From Glaciecola sp965658765 (GTDB taxonomy: Bacteria > Pseudomonadota > Gammaproteobacteria > Enterobacterales > Alteromonadaceae): 64,000 nucleotides of DNA. A program made the position numbers and the translations under genes. This document shows, one piece after another, positions 17,744 through 27,435 of this stretch. Below the pieces are notes generated by a model. It made no database searches and had not been told where the DNA came from. It worked only from the letters and a program-made list of their open reading frames with translations. Location: positions 66,527 to 130,526 of the forward strand of contig CBFHTO010000001.1 in the NCBI GenBank assembly GCA_965658765.1, written 5' to 3'. Every line of letters begins with the position of its first letter. The stretch's first letter is position 1.

Positions 17744-17824
17744 TTAATGACACTTTATGCATCCCTGAAAATAAGATTAGTGCATCCTTGCACATGTTTT
17801 CCTTTGGCTTGCAGAACATGTTAT

Positions 17825-20596
17825 TTAACAAACAATTGTGTAGTCAAAGTTGCTGTCTTTCACATCCACCTTAACTGAGCTTACTGGCGTACCCTCAAGC
17901 ATCTTATTCAAAAAGCTATTACTCAGTTCTGGCAGTAATGTATTGGTCAGTATTGAATCAATCATACGACCACCACTTTCTAGCTCTGTACAACGGCTCA
18001 CTACTAAATCGACCACAGCATCAGTAAATTCAAACTTGATACCTTGACCTGTTTCCACGCGTTTTTTGATTCGGTTCAGTTGCAAGCGCGTAATAGAACT
18101 GATCATTTCAGGCGACAATGGATAATAAGGGATACTTACAATCCTTCCTAAGAGTGCGGCTGGGAATATCTGTAATTGAGGCTCACGCAAGCCCTTCGCT
18201 ATACCTTCTGGCTCCGGCATCAAGTCTGGGTCGCTACACATGTTCATGATGAGTTCGCTGCCGACGTTGGAAGTAAGTAAAATGAGCGTATTTTTAAAGT
18301 CGATCATACGTCCTTCACCATCTTCCATTACCCCTTTATCAAAGACTTGGAAGAAGATTTCATGTACATCTGGGTGCGCTTTTTCTACTTCATCTAATAA
18401 AACAACAGAATAAGGTTTGCGTCTTACCGCTTCTGTCAAAATACCGCCTTCTCCATATCCAACATAACCAGGAGGCGCACCTTTTAAGGTCGACACCGTA
18501 TGAGCTTCTTGGAATTCACTCATATTAATCGTAATTACATTTTGTTCACCGCCGTACAAAGATTCAGCGAGTGTAAGCGCAGTTTCGGTTTTACCTGTAC
18601 CAGACGGCCCACACAACATAAACACCCCTATTGGCTTATTAGGGTTATCAAGTCCAGCGCGAGATGTTTGAATGCGTTTTGCGATCATTTCCATCGCATG
18701 GTCCTGGCCAATGACCCGTTGTTTCATGATATCTGCAAGTGTCAGTACAACATTAATTTCATCAGACACCATCTTACCAACTGGAATTCCCGTCCAATCT
18801 GCAACCACTGCCGCAACGGCTTGCTCGTCACATGCTGGGAGAATAAGTGGACTTTCACCTTGTAATTCTTCAAGTTTTGAATGCAGTTGAGCGAGTTCTT
18901 CTCGGGTCTCTTTTAACTCGGCTTCTTTTTCTTCCTCGCTGAGCTCGGCGCTTACCTCAGACATCTCAGATACACTCTCTACCGCTTCTTCACTAGTAGA
19001 GTCTTCACTCGCTTCATCGCTCACTGCCTGTTGTTCTTTGTCTTTAGATAATAACTCTCTTAGTTTACGACGTGTCTCAAGTAGAGCATCAACGGTTTCT
19101 TTTTCGTCTTTCCACTTAGCGTCCAAATCTAGCTCTGTTTTCTTCTCTTTTTCAAGCAAGTCGATGACTTCGTCGGTTCTTGCTTTATTTTCCATCCCGA
19201 TCGCCGCTTCGTTCTCTAAAATAGAAAGTTCCTTATTTAGATTCTCAATGCGCTGTTTACAGTCTTCTAGTTCAGCAGGTGTTGCAAATTGACTAACTGC
19301 CACTCTCGCCGCAGCGGTATCCAGCAGGCTCACAGCTTTATCTGGAAGTTGTCTTGCTGGGATATATCGATGTGATAGCTTTACTGCCGCTTCTATCGCC
19401 GAATCCAACATTTCGACATGATGGTGTTTTTCTAACATCCCCGCAATGTTACGAAGCATAAGAATTGCGCGTTCTTCGCTTGGCTCATCAACTTTTACTA
19501 CTTGGAATCGACGGGTTAATGCCGGGTCTTTTTCGATATGCTTTTTATATTCCGCCCACGTCGTTGCACCGATGGTACGCAATTCACCACGAGCAAGTGC
19601 TGGCTTTAATAAATTAGCAGCGTCTCCAGTGCCTGCAGCACCTCCAGCTCCTACAAGCGTGTGAGTTTCGTCGATAAACATAATTATTGGAGTTGGTGAT
19701 GACTTCACTTCTTCAATGACCTGCTTCAAGCGGTTTTCGAACTCACCTTTCATGCTAGCGCCGGCTTGAAGTAAACCAATATCTAAGCACAGTAATTTCA
19801 CGCCTTTCAACAATGGGGGTACATCACCTTTTATGATCCTGTGAGCAAAACCCTCAACAACGGCGGTTTTACCGACACCAGCTTCACCTGTCAAAATAGG
19901 ATTGTTTTGCCTGCGGCGCATCAAAATATCGATTAATTGACGAATTTCTTCGTCACGACCAATAATTGGGTCTAACTCTCCATTAGCGGCTTGCTCTGTT
20001 AAATCAGTCGTAAATTGTTTTAGTGATTCTTGCTTACCCATTTGTGCTGGCGCCATAGCATCACTAGACGTTCCAGGCTCAGCGCCGTGCGCTGAACCAT
20101 CATTTGCCTTCAAACCATCTTCACTCGAACCAGAAACGATGTCGTGTAAATTGTCGCTGAAAGTCTCAGTTTTTATTTTGTCGAACTCTTTAGAAATATT
20201 TGTTAAAGCACTTTTTAAAGCCCGTGTTTTTAACATACCTAAAATGACGTAAGCCATTCGGACCTGTGAGTCACCATATACCAACGAGCCATATACCCAA
20301 GCGCGTTCGATGGAGTCTTCTATTTGACTAGAAATATCAGAGATAGATGTAGCGCCTTTCGGCAAAGACTCTAATGCATTGGACATATCTTTTGCTAAAT
20401 TAGAAGGATCTAGCTCAAAATGTTTAACTATTTTGTGGATGTCAGAATCTTGTAGTTGCAGAATTTGTTGAAACCAATGCACTAGTTCCACATATGGATT
20501 ACCTCGTAATTTACAAAATACTGTCGCACTTTCAACTGCCTTGTAGGCGATTGGATTTAACTTTCCAAACAGACTGACTCGACTAATTTCTGCCAT
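17825..20596 (-). CDS. tssH: T6SS sheath-disassembly AAA+ ATPase ClpV (TssH)
   Basis: 923 residues. Clp-type N-terminal domain (1-150), first AAA+ module (Walker A GEAGVGKT, Walker B IIMFIDE), a long middle coiled coil, second AAA+ module (Walker A GPSGTGKT, Walker B VVLLDEVEKAHPDVHE) and the C-terminal small domain. ClpV extracts and recycles contracted TssB/TssC sheath. An acidic, serine/glutamate-rich insertion is visible at about residues 520-552, extending the middle region. It is the last gene of the minus-strand T6SS arm. AAGGAA precedes the ATG. Confidence 0.96.
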   Translation of the reverse strand: MAEISRVSLFGKLNPIAYKAVESATVFCKLRGNPYVELVHWFQQILQLQDSDIHKIVKHFELDPSNLAKDMSNALESLPKGATSISDISSQIEDSIERAWVYGSLVYGDSQVRMAYVILGMLKTRALKSALTNISKEFDKIKTETFSDNLHDIVSGSSEDGLKANDGSAHGAEPGTSSDAMAPAQMGKQESLKQFTTDLTEQAANGELDPIIGRDEEIRQLIDILMRRRQNNPILTGEAGVGKTAVVEGFAHRIIKGDVPPLLKGVKLLCLDIGLLQAGASMKGEFENRLKQVIEEVKSSPTPIIMFIDETHTLVGAGGAAGTGDAANLLKPALARGELRTIGATTWAEYKKHIEKDPALTRRFQVVKVDEPSEERAILMLRNIAGMLEKHHHVEMLDSAIEAAVKLSHRYIPARQLPDKAVSLLDTAAARVAVSQFATPAELEDCKQRIENLNKELSILENEAAIGMENKARTDEVIDLLEKEKKTELDLDAKWKDEKETVDALLETRRKLRELLSKDKEQQAVSDEASEDSTSEEAVESVSEMSEVSAELSEEEKEAELKETREELAQLHSKLEELQGESPLILPACDEQAVAAVVADWTGIPVGKMVSDEINVVLTLADIMKQRVIGQDHAMEMIAKRIQTSRAGLDNPNKPIGVFMLCGPSGTGKTETALTLAESLYGGEQNVITINMSEFQEAHTVSTLKGAPPGYVGYGEGGILTEAVRRKPYSVVLLDEVEKAHPDVHEIFFQVFDKGVMEDGEGRMIDFKNTLILLTSNVGSELIMNMCSDPDLMPEPEGIAKGLREPQLQIFPAALLGRIVSIPYYPLSPEMISSITRLQLNRIKKRVETGQGIKFEFTDAVVDLVVSRCTELESGGRMIDSILTNTLLPELSNSFLNKMLEGTPVSSVKVDVKDSNFDYTIVC

Positions 20597-20620
20597 TGTT
20601 CAATTCCTTATTCTTCTTTG

Positions 20621-21637
20621 TTAACACGCTCGTTGATACGCCACTTCAGACTTTGTTGGTAAGCGCTCACACCTACTGCTTATACTCCAAGAGTTCACAC
20701 CTAATTTTGCTTTGCCTAAATAGCATTGTTGTTGTTGCTGTGGTTTTAAAACTAGTTTTATTGCAAAGGAATACTCTGCTCCAACCATTCCAATCACCAA
20801 TTTTTTAATCATTCTAAAATGTTCTGGGTTGTTTAAAAGCTCACTGTATTGCTGATAATCTAATGGCCCGATCGACACAGAAAAGTTAAATCCCCTCTGA
20901 TACACTTTGGAGCCAGCAATACTGTTTAAACCCAGACTAGCGTTGTTTCTACCAAGACTGGTTTGTTCATTTTTTGAAAGCTCGTACCATTCTCCCTCAA
21001 ATTCGTTAATCGTCACGGGGTGCTTGATATACTCACTTATCATTTGAGTCAAGGTCGCCGCACTGCGATTTTTCTGACTGAGAAGACCAGCTAAAAAAGG
21101 GCTGACATCATTACTCTGAAAAAAAGCTTGGTTCGATTTATCTGTTTCACCATAAAATACCGACAATCGCTTTTTGAAGAAGTCCGTCTCTGGCAAGTCG
21201 TGGCTAACATGGGGCTGAGCATCTGCCCACGCTCGATAAAATAAAGATAGAAAACGATGATGAAAAATATCAATGAATTCTGCGAGAGTGTCATCTTTGT
21301 GTCTATATTTTCGCTCAACAGCATATTCGGTGAGATGTGTTGGCAGCGAACCATTAATCCCAAAAAGGCCTAAGTAACTATTTTTAACTTTGTAATTCTT
21401 AGTGACTTCGTTAAATTTAACGTCGGTAAATGCAGAGGAATGGAAATGCAATAATGGGGTTTGACCAAGTCTGAAGGCGTCTTGTTTTGGCGAAGTTGAA
21501 TAGCCAATTCTTTTACACAATGGCGCATTGGCATCAAAATAGCGTAATAAAGGCTCTAAGCCTTGTTGATAAAGCTCATCCTTATCATTCGCTAAATGCT
21601 CTAAATAGCGTTTCGTAAGCCGATTCGTATTGGCCAT
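20621..21637 (-). CDS. tssG: T6SS baseplate protein TssG
   Basis: 338 residues of the TssG (ImpH/VasB) family: LLRYFDANAP near the N-terminus, FRLGQTPLLHFHSSAF, LTEYA and the FNFSVSIGPLDYQQY motif in the C-terminal half. TssG joins TssE, TssF and TssK in the baseplate wedge around the spike. It overlaps the upstream tssF by 37 bases, so the two are translationally coupled, as expected for proteins made in fixed ratio. Confidence 0.93.
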   Translation of the reverse strand: MANTNRLTKRYLEHLANDKDELYQQGLEPLLRYFDANAPLCKRIGYSTSPKQDAFRLGQTPLLHFHSSAFTDVKFNEVTKNYKVKNSYLGLFGINGSLPTHLTEYAVERKYRHKDDTLAEFIDIFHHRFLSLFYRAWADAQPHVSHDLPETDFFKKRLSVFYGETDKSNQAFFQSNDVSPFLAGLLSQKNRSAATLTQMISEYIKHPVTINEFEGEWYELSKNEQTSLGRNNASLGLNSIAGSKVYQRGFNFSVSIGPLDYQQYSELLNNPEHFRMIKKLVIGMVGAEYSFAIKLVLKPQQQQQCYLGKAKLGVNSWSISSRCERLPTKSEVAYQRAC

Positions 21638-23472
21638 CTATAAATCTCACCACGGTTAGAGGAGTTTAGAACTAATTGAGTAAAAGAATTAATACTTACG
21701 TAATGGGCGAAAAACTTATCTAAAACCATACCGAGCATAAAAATACTGTTGCCCTCATACGCCATTTCATCGACGGTTATAGAGACCTCAACACCTCGAC
21801 CAAAACAAATTGGGCCAGTAAAGGGCAGACGGCTTGTTATTTGCTTAATATTTACACCAATTATCCCATCAACTTGCTTCACTTGAGAATGGTCATTTTT
21901 ATTCATTAACAAGGTTAACAGGGTCTTAATCGTGCTTAATGCACTTCCCTCATCTTCATCGCTGATCCCCAAGAAATTAATGGAAAGTTGGTTTATCAAA
22001 TCCCATGCAACACTGCCTTGGCTAAGCGGGCCTGATGGCCTTGTCGGTTCACCAACACATCGAACCGATTCGCAAGGTGCACCGGTCTCTATCGTAAAAT
22101 CTGTATTGCCTTTACCAAGCGGCATCATAAGAGGCAAGTCTCGATTACAGCACATGGTTGATACCGACACTTGCCGCAAATTATCAGAGTAGGGAGGATT
22201 TTTTGGATCAACCAGCGAAAGGAATACTTCAGTACCTATATAACTAGAGCGATGTCCAAATTTGCGTTCATTTACACTCAGCGTTCTACTTTCTCTGGCA
22301 TTGGTGAAATAACCAGAAACAGATTTACCACCGGATTTATCGCCTCCATATAATGGTGCGAAATTAGATATCGCATCAACACCACTAGCAAACCCTTTTA
22401 CTTCGGTAAGAGAGCATACCTCAAAGTCTAAAGGCCTTAGCTTGTCTGGTACCACATGAAAACGCTTACTAGTTCGATTGACGTTAATACGTTCTGCTTT
22501 TTTTGGAAACAGATTGATCGCTGGCGTACAGTGCAACGCAAAATTCTCTTGGCTAACCGCATTTTCTAATCGAGAATCATGATGGTCTAAGAGGAATATA
22601 AGTTGAACTTTGTTGTTATTGCATTGGCGCAAACTTGGCAGCAAGTTTTTTATTTCTAAAAACAAAAATCGGCGAACAAAAGCAAAATATTCGCGCAATA
22701 ATCTAAAGCCATCGAACTGCCGGTTACAATACGGAAGTAAGTTTTCGTCTTTATCATATCCCAAAGGACAGAGCTCAGTTTTCGCTTGTTCGTATCGCCA
22801 CAAATTATCGCCTGTTTTGAACGCAAGCCCCTTATAACCCTTATACAAAGCTTCAAACAAATAAAGCGGAAAAGACTCACTACCCCTTATGTGTAAATTT
22901 AAGTCGTTTAATTGGATATTCGAAAAAGACAAGCTTGGTGCGGTCTCTAATGTAACTAAAATACCGGCTTTCGCCACTTTAGGTAAGCGCAACTTATCGA
23001 TGTAAGACACAATATCTTGCGAATTTATATATTCGGCATGACTCAGTTTAATCGGCCATAAGGTAACTGGGTGAGACGTTCGGTATTCACAAGCAGTCTG
23101 TTCGCCTTTGCCAAGAAGGCTGTGTAGCGGCGTGTCTTTTTTAATCGTCACCCCTTCAAGTAAGCTACCTTCCTCGAAATCTGGATTAAACTGAGCAATT
23201 AACATCGACGGAAGAGGTTGTAAAAATGCAGGAAATAAGAGCTCGAGTAAATGTTGTGTGAATTCAGGATAAGCAGAGTCCAACTTGAGGTGCACTCTGG
23301 CAGACAAAAATGCAAAGCCCTCTAGTAATCTTTCTACATATGGATCAGAACAATCAAATCCATCAATGCCTAACCTTCCCGCAATTTTGGGATACTCTTT
23401 GGCAAACTCAGCCCCAGATTCTCTGATAAACCGAAGTTCTTGATTGTAAAATTCTAAAAATTTAGCGTCCAT
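21601..23472 (-). CDS. tssF: T6SS baseplate protein TssF
   Basis: 623 residues of the TssF (ImpG/VasA) family. The N-terminal signature FLEFYNQELRFIRESGAEFA and IAGRLGIDGFDCSDPYVERLLEGFAFL are strongly conserved, as is YPEFTQHLLELLFP. Two TssF copies with one TssG form the wedge core that anchors the inner tube and spike. It lies four bases after tssE and overlaps tssG. Confidence 0.95.
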   Translation of the reverse strand: MDAKFLEFYNQELRFIRESGAEFAKEYPKIAGRLGIDGFDCSDPYVERLLEGFAFLSARVHLKLDSAYPEFTQHLLELLFPAFLQPLPSMLIAQFNPDFEEGSLLEGVTIKKDTPLHSLLGKGEQTACEYRTSHPVTLWPIKLSHAEYINSQDIVSYIDKLRLPKVAKAGILVTLETAPSLSFSNIQLNDLNLHIRGSESFPLYLFEALYKGYKGLAFKTGDNLWRYEQAKTELCPLGYDKDENLLPYCNRQFDGFRLLREYFAFVRRFLFLEIKNLLPSLRQCNNNKVQLIFLLDHHDSRLENAVSQENFALHCTPAINLFPKKAERINVNRTSKRFHVVPDKLRPLDFEVCSLTEVKGFASGVDAISNFAPLYGGDKSGGKSVSGYFTNARESRTLSVNERKFGHRSSYIGTEVFLSLVDPKNPPYSDNLRQVSVSTMCCNRDLPLMMPLGKGNTDFTIETGAPCESVRCVGEPTRPSGPLSQGSVAWDLINQLSINFLGISDEDEGSALSTIKTLLTLLMNKNDHSQVKQVDGIIGVNIKQITSRLPFTGPICFGRGVEVSITVDEMAYEGNSIFMLGMVLDKFFAHYVSINSFTQLVLNSSNRGEIYRWPIRIGLRNAI

Positions 23473-23476
23473 ACTG

Positions 23477-23977
23477 CTATTGCCACTGACTAATGGCTAT
23501 ATTGCCGTTTTCGATATCTACGTCTGTTTTTAAGAATAATTGCAAGGGCAAGGGCTGGGCCCATAGATCACCACTTATCTCAAACGACAAGGTATTTTTA
23601 TTCATTTCTTCGTTTGCGAGTGACACCTTTATTTTTAGAGAGCGGGGGATAATTCTAGGTTCATAAGCCTTAATCGATTTTACTAATTCTCTCTCAATAT
23701 TTTTAGCATTTAATGATTTAGCCGTCATACCCGATAAGTCCAAAATCCCATAGTTTAGACTCGAACTTTTTACGTACTCATAATCATCAAAATCAATATT
23801 CGCAGAAGCTGACACGGTGTTAAGAAGCCATGCTAAGTCTCGCTGTACCAATTTCTTTAATCTTGAAACGGAAATAACACGCTTTTCGCGCGATTCACTG
23901 GTTTTTTCAGGCTCATCGTCAGTAAGCCTGTCTAACAACGAAAGCTGTAACCGCTCTTTTTGGGAAAGCTCAGGCAT
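23477..23977 (-). CDS. tssE: T6SS baseplate protein TssE (gp25-like)
   Basis: 166 residues with a GPW/gp25 lysozyme-like fold. The core includes a leucine-rich N-terminal segment, a SLNYGILDLSG strand and the terminal IKAYEPRI element typical of phage gp25 and TssE. TssE starts sheath assembly at the baseplate. It is spaced five bases from tagJ upstream and four from tssF downstream. Confidence 0.92.
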   Translation of the reverse strand: MPELSQKERLQLSLLDRLTDDEPEKTSESREKRVISVSRLKKLVQRDLAWLLNTVSASANIDFDDYEYVKSSSLNYGILDLSGMTAKSLNAKNIERELVKSIKAYEPRIIPRSLKIKVSLANEEMNKNTLSFEISGDLWAQPLPLQLFLKTDVDIENGNIAISQWQ

Positions 23978-23982
23978 AAGGG

Positions 23983-24765
23983 CTAGTCAAAACTAATTTT
24001 TGTAATATTTAACAATGGCGTTTCAGAAGTGTCGGTCATTAAAATTCTTTGCCCACTACCAACATAAAAGTGCTCAGTCGGCTCGCTCCACTCACAGGTT
24101 CTAGACAGCAGTTCAGCATCGCTTTGCTCAGCGCTTGCAGGGTAACGTACTGGAACAAATACGATTAATTCACCGTTGTTTTGAAGTTTTAAATTAGCTG
24201 GTCTCCAGACTAAATCTCTTAGGTCTTCCACCGGCTCGAAGTGAAGCTCTTTGATATATTCGAATGGAAGCCAATAATAACCGCCGTTCAGCATGACTTC
24301 GATTGTTGGGCCAAAACGCACATCGGCATCGCTAAGCCATTCGAAGGCTTCACCGTCTATATTGCCACCTACAGCTTTTGCAAGCTCAGCACCCTGCTCA
24401 ATAAGTGTTTTAGCTTCTTTATATTTACCCGCAGTGCTGTGTTCAAATGCCTGCGCATAATAGGCAAGCCAATCTAGAGGTTCGCCAAAGCAACTGGGCT
24501 CTTTATCTCCAGCTAATACTAATTCTCGTTTCTTTTCACAACTTATAAGTTGTGTATATGTGTTGACCAAGGCTAAGTTGGAGTCTGACAGTCCTTTTAA
24601 GACTTCAAGTTGACTAGAGGCGCGTTTCCAATCTCGTTCAATACAAGCCAACTGAAACAGAAAAACACGTAAATCACTATTCGAAGGATCTTGTTTTACT
24701 TCAGTAAATAGTTGCTTTTTACATTCCGCAATACTTCCGTTTTTGAGTAGTTCAGCTGAGTTCAT
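23983..24765 (-). CDS. tagJ: T6SS accessory protein TagJ (ImpE family)
   Basis: 260 residues of the ImpE/TagJ family: a helical N-terminal half with a degenerate tetratricopeptide-like start (LRVFLFQLACIERDWKRA) and a C-terminal domain beginning near FEWLSDADVRFGP, with LPFEYIKELHFE and DLVWRPA. In Pseudomonas H1-T6SS, TagJ binds the sheath protein TssB and modulates ClpV action. Its presence with PpkA, PppA, Fha and TagF places this system with H1-like clusters. It is separated from hcp by a terminator-like hairpin. Confidence 0.88.
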   Translation of the reverse strand: MNSAELLKNGSIAECKKQLFTEVKQDPSNSDLRVFLFQLACIERDWKRASSQLEVLKGLSDSNLALVNTYTQLISCEKKRELVLAGDKEPSCFGEPLDWLAYYAQAFEHSTAGKYKEAKTLIEQGAELAKAVGGNIDGEAFEWLSDADVRFGPTIEVMLNGGYYWLPFEYIKELHFEPVEDLRDLVWRPANLKLQNNGELIVFVPVRYPASAEQSDAELLSRTCEWSEPTEHFYVGSGQRILMTDTSETPLLNITKISFD

Positions 24766-24796
24766 GGTAGCCTTTAGTCAGATTAGTGAATGTGAG

Positions 24797-24828
24797 AAAA
24801 AAGGAAGGCCATTTTTTAAATGGCCTTC
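24797..24828 (-). terminator. Rho-independent terminator/attenuator after hcp
   Basis: A perfect 11-base stem (GAAGGCCATTT, 24804-24814, with AAATGGCCTTC, 24818-24828) and a 3-base loop. On the minus strand the stem is followed by C and then six T. It lies just after the hcp stop and before tagJ, so it should raise hcp transcript relative to the downstream tagJ-clpV genes. Confidence 0.82.
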
Positions 24829-24851
24829 ATGCTTACAAAGATATCGCCTAA

Positions 24852-25337
24852 TTAAGCAACAGCCTCGTTTCCAGCGATGTCCCAACCAAATGCGATTGGA
24901 GCTTCGCCAGTACCATCTTTCGCTTGAGGTACGTACTGTGTCTTAACAACAGAGAAGTTCAAAGAAACATTCTCAGTCAATCGATCTTCACCGCCAGAGC
25001 CACCTGTTGAAACAGACGTTACAATAATATCTTCCATATCAATGATGATATATTCTAAAGGTGTGCCACCCGCTTTACGCACTGTTAATCTTGCTTTCTT
25101 AATGTGTTTACCAGTTGAAACATATTCCATTAAAGTCATCGAAGATTTGTCGACCCATTTGGTAACACTAAGGTCTTGGAATGCAGCTTTGCCTGCACCG
25201 CCACCGCCACCCATGTGAGTCGTTCCGCTTTGACTCAAACCCCAACTCCATGCAAGCACGTCAATTTCTTTTCCGTGCTTTTTATCTTGTGCTTCACCAT
25301 CTATACCGTCTAGCTTTAAAAACATATCAACAGCCAT
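24852..25337 (-). CDS. hcp: T6SS inner-tube protein Hcp (TssD)
   Basis: 161 residues of the Hcp1 family: MFLKLDGIDGEAQD at the N-terminus, IDVLAWSWGLSQSG, the VTKWVDKSS loop, and LNFSVVKTQYVPQ near the end. Hcp forms stacked hexameric rings that make the secreted tube. GGAGAAC precedes the ATG. A glycine-rich loop (GGGGGAG, residues 43-49) fits the variable loop of Hcp1 proteins. A strong terminator directly follows, consistent with high-level hcp mRNA. Confidence 0.96.
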   Translation of the reverse strand: MAVDMFLKLDGIDGEAQDKKHGKEIDVLAWSWGLSQSGTTHMGGGGGAGKAAFQDLSVTKWVDKSSMTLMEYVSTGKHIKKARLTVRKAGGTPLEYIIIDMEDIIVTSVSTGGSGGEDRLTENVSLNFSVVKTQYVPQAKDGTGEAPIAFGWDIAGNEAVA

Positions 25338-25371
25338 GATTGTTCTCCTCGTTTAAATTTAAAATTAATAT

Positions 25372-26862
25372 CTATTGTTTTTCAGAAGGTAACTTCGATA
25401 CCAAGCGTAACGAAGCTGTCAAGCCTTCTAGTTGATAATGAGGCCGCAAGAAAAACTTAGCACTGTAATAACCAGGGCTTCCCTCGACTTCGTCTACGAC
25501 TACTTCAGCACCAGCAAGTGGTTTACTTGCCTTGGTTGCTTCAGAAGATGTGTTTGGAGCTCCATCAACATAATTGTTAATCCAGCTCTGTAACCACTTT
25601 TGCATATCATCACGTTCTTTAAAGGAACCTACTTTGTCTCTCACGATGCACTTCAAGTAATGTGCAAATCGGCATGTTGCAAATAAATATGGCAAACGCG
25701 CTGCAAGTGCTGCATTGGCGGTCGCATCAGGATCTTCGTATTGAGCAGGGCTTTGCAAAGTTTGAGCACCGATAAAGGCAGCCATATCACTATTCTTGCG
25801 ATGAATTAACGGCATCAAACCGCAAGCAGCAAGCTCTGCTTCACGTCGGTCACTGATTGCGACTTCCGTTGGGCATTTCATATCTACGCCACCGTCATCA
25901 CTAGGGAAGGTATGAACGGGTAAGCCTTCTACCGCACCGCCTGACTCTATGCCACGGATCCTCGAACACCATCCATACTCTTTAAATGAACGGTTTATGT
26001 TGACTGCCATCGAGTATGCTGCATTTGTCCAAGTGTATTTTGAAGAATCAGAACCGCTTACGTCTTCTTCAAAATCAAATCCTTCTACAGGGTCTGAATC
26101 ATTACCATAAGGTAAGCGTGACAACACTCTTGGCATGGTCAGCGCAACGTATTTAGAATCTTCGGTTTCACGCAACGATCGGAATGAAGCATAATCAGGT
26201 GTAGAGAAGGTTTTCGTCAGATCGCGAGGATTTGACAATTCTGCCCAACTGTCCATTTGCATCATGCCAGGGCCAGCTGCACTAATGAAGGGCGAATGAG
26301 AGGCGGCACATATTTTTGACATGTTGCTTAAAAGCGCAACATCTGCTGGGCTGTTGTCGAAATAGTAATCGCCAACAATGGCACCGAAAGGTTCGCCACC
26401 AAACTGTCCATATTCTTCTTCGTAGAACTTCTTGAATATTGGACTCTGATCCCAAGCCGTACCAGCAAATTTCTTAAGATTTTTGCCTAGCTCTTTCTTG
26501 GAAATATTAAATACGCGTACTTTCAAGTATTCATCTGTCTCAGTATTATTCACTAGGTAATGCAAACCACGCCATGTTCCTTCAAGCGTTTGAAACTCTT
26601 CGTTGTGAAGAATCAAATTCACTTGGTCACTGAGTTTTTTGTCTATTTCGGCAATGATTGCTTCTATACTATGAACAGTGTCGTCTGAGATTTTATTCAC
26701 ATCTTCTAATGCAAAACCCGCAAGCGTGTTGACCGCTTTTTCAACTTCGTCTTTTGCATGATCGGATTTTGGTTTAAATTCTTTTTGAAGTAAGGACGCA
26801 AAACTGTCGCCATCTAGCGTTTCCGTTGCGCCTTCTACCGCATTAGCTTCTTGTTCGGCCAT
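25372..26862 (-). CDS. tssC: T6SS contractile sheath large subunit TssC
   Basis: 496 residues of the TssC (VipB/ImpC) family. The hallmark FQTLEGTWRGLHYLV lies near residue 90, followed by FGAIVGDY, SPFISAAGPGM and a C-terminal EGSPGYYSAKFFLRPHYQLEGL segment. TssC pairs with TssB to build the sheath whose contraction fires the tube. The gene begins three bases after the tssB stop. Confidence 0.97.
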   Translation of the reverse strand: MAEQEANAVEGATETLDGDSFASLLQKEFKPKSDHAKDEVEKAVNTLAGFALEDVNKISDDTVHSIEAIIAEIDKKLSDQVNLILHNEEFQTLEGTWRGLHYLVNNTETDEYLKVRVFNISKKELGKNLKKFAGTAWDQSPIFKKFYEEEYGQFGGEPFGAIVGDYYFDNSPADVALLSNMSKICAASHSPFISAAGPGMMQMDSWAELSNPRDLTKTFSTPDYASFRSLRETEDSKYVALTMPRVLSRLPYGNDSDPVEGFDFEEDVSGSDSSKYTWTNAAYSMAVNINRSFKEYGWCSRIRGIESGGAVEGLPVHTFPSDDGGVDMKCPTEVAISDRREAELAACGLMPLIHRKNSDMAAFIGAQTLQSPAQYEDPDATANAALAARLPYLFATCRFAHYLKCIVRDKVGSFKERDDMQKWLQSWINNYVDGAPNTSSEATKASKPLAGAEVVVDEVEGSPGYYSAKFFLRPHYQLEGLTASLRLVSKLPSEKQ

Positions 26863-26865
26863 TTC

Positions 26866-27372
26866 TTATTCCTCTCCACTTTCTTCTGGTTTTGGCGCAG
26901 CACTTAGCGTTTCTAATAGCGCCGGATCTGCCAATACTTTAGCAATAAGTTGTTCAGCGCCCTCTTTCCCGTCCATATAAGTAATCAAATTAGAGAGTTG
27001 AGTACGCGCTTCTAGTAGTTGTTTTAAGCCATCGGTCTTGCGAGCAATTGCCTCTGGTGAAAAATCATCCATGCTTTCGAATGTCATCTCCACAGGTAAG
27101 TTACCTTCGCCAGTCAGTGTATTCGGCACACTAAATTGCACTCTAGGTTTTGCTGCTTTGAGTCTGTCATCGAAATTATCAACATCAATTTCAAGGATTT
27201 TACGTTCAGAAATAGGCGCTAGAGGTTCAGCGGGATTGCCACTCAAATCAGCCATCACACCCATTACAAAGGGGATCTGGACTTTTTTCTCTGCACCATA
27301 TAATTCAACGTCGTAGTCGATTTGTACCCTTGGGGCTCGGTTTCTTCCGATAAATTTTTGACCACTAGCCAC
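26866..27372 (-). CDS. tssB: T6SS contractile sheath small subunit TssB
   Basis: 168 residues of the TssB (VipA/ImpB) family: NRAPRVQIDYDVELYGA, LPFVMGV-type strand (here IPFVMGVMADLSG), the FDDRLKAAKPRVQF motif and FESMDDFSPEAIA. TssB and TssC interlock to form the sheath; the C-terminal helix is the region contacted by ClpV and TagJ in related systems. Confidence 0.96.
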   Translation of the reverse strand: MASGQKFIGRNRAPRVQIDYDVELYGAEKKVQIPFVMGVMADLSGNPAEPLAPISERKILEIDVDNFDDRLKAAKPRVQFSVPNTLTGEGNLPVEMTFESMDDFSPEAIARKTDGLKQLLEARTQLSNLITYMDGKEGAEQLIAKVLADPALLETLSAAPKPEESGEE

Positions 27373-27435
27373 TTGTTCTCTCCTATTTTTTAATTTCTAT
27401 TTTTATATCTGAAAAACACCGTGCTTCCCGTATTA

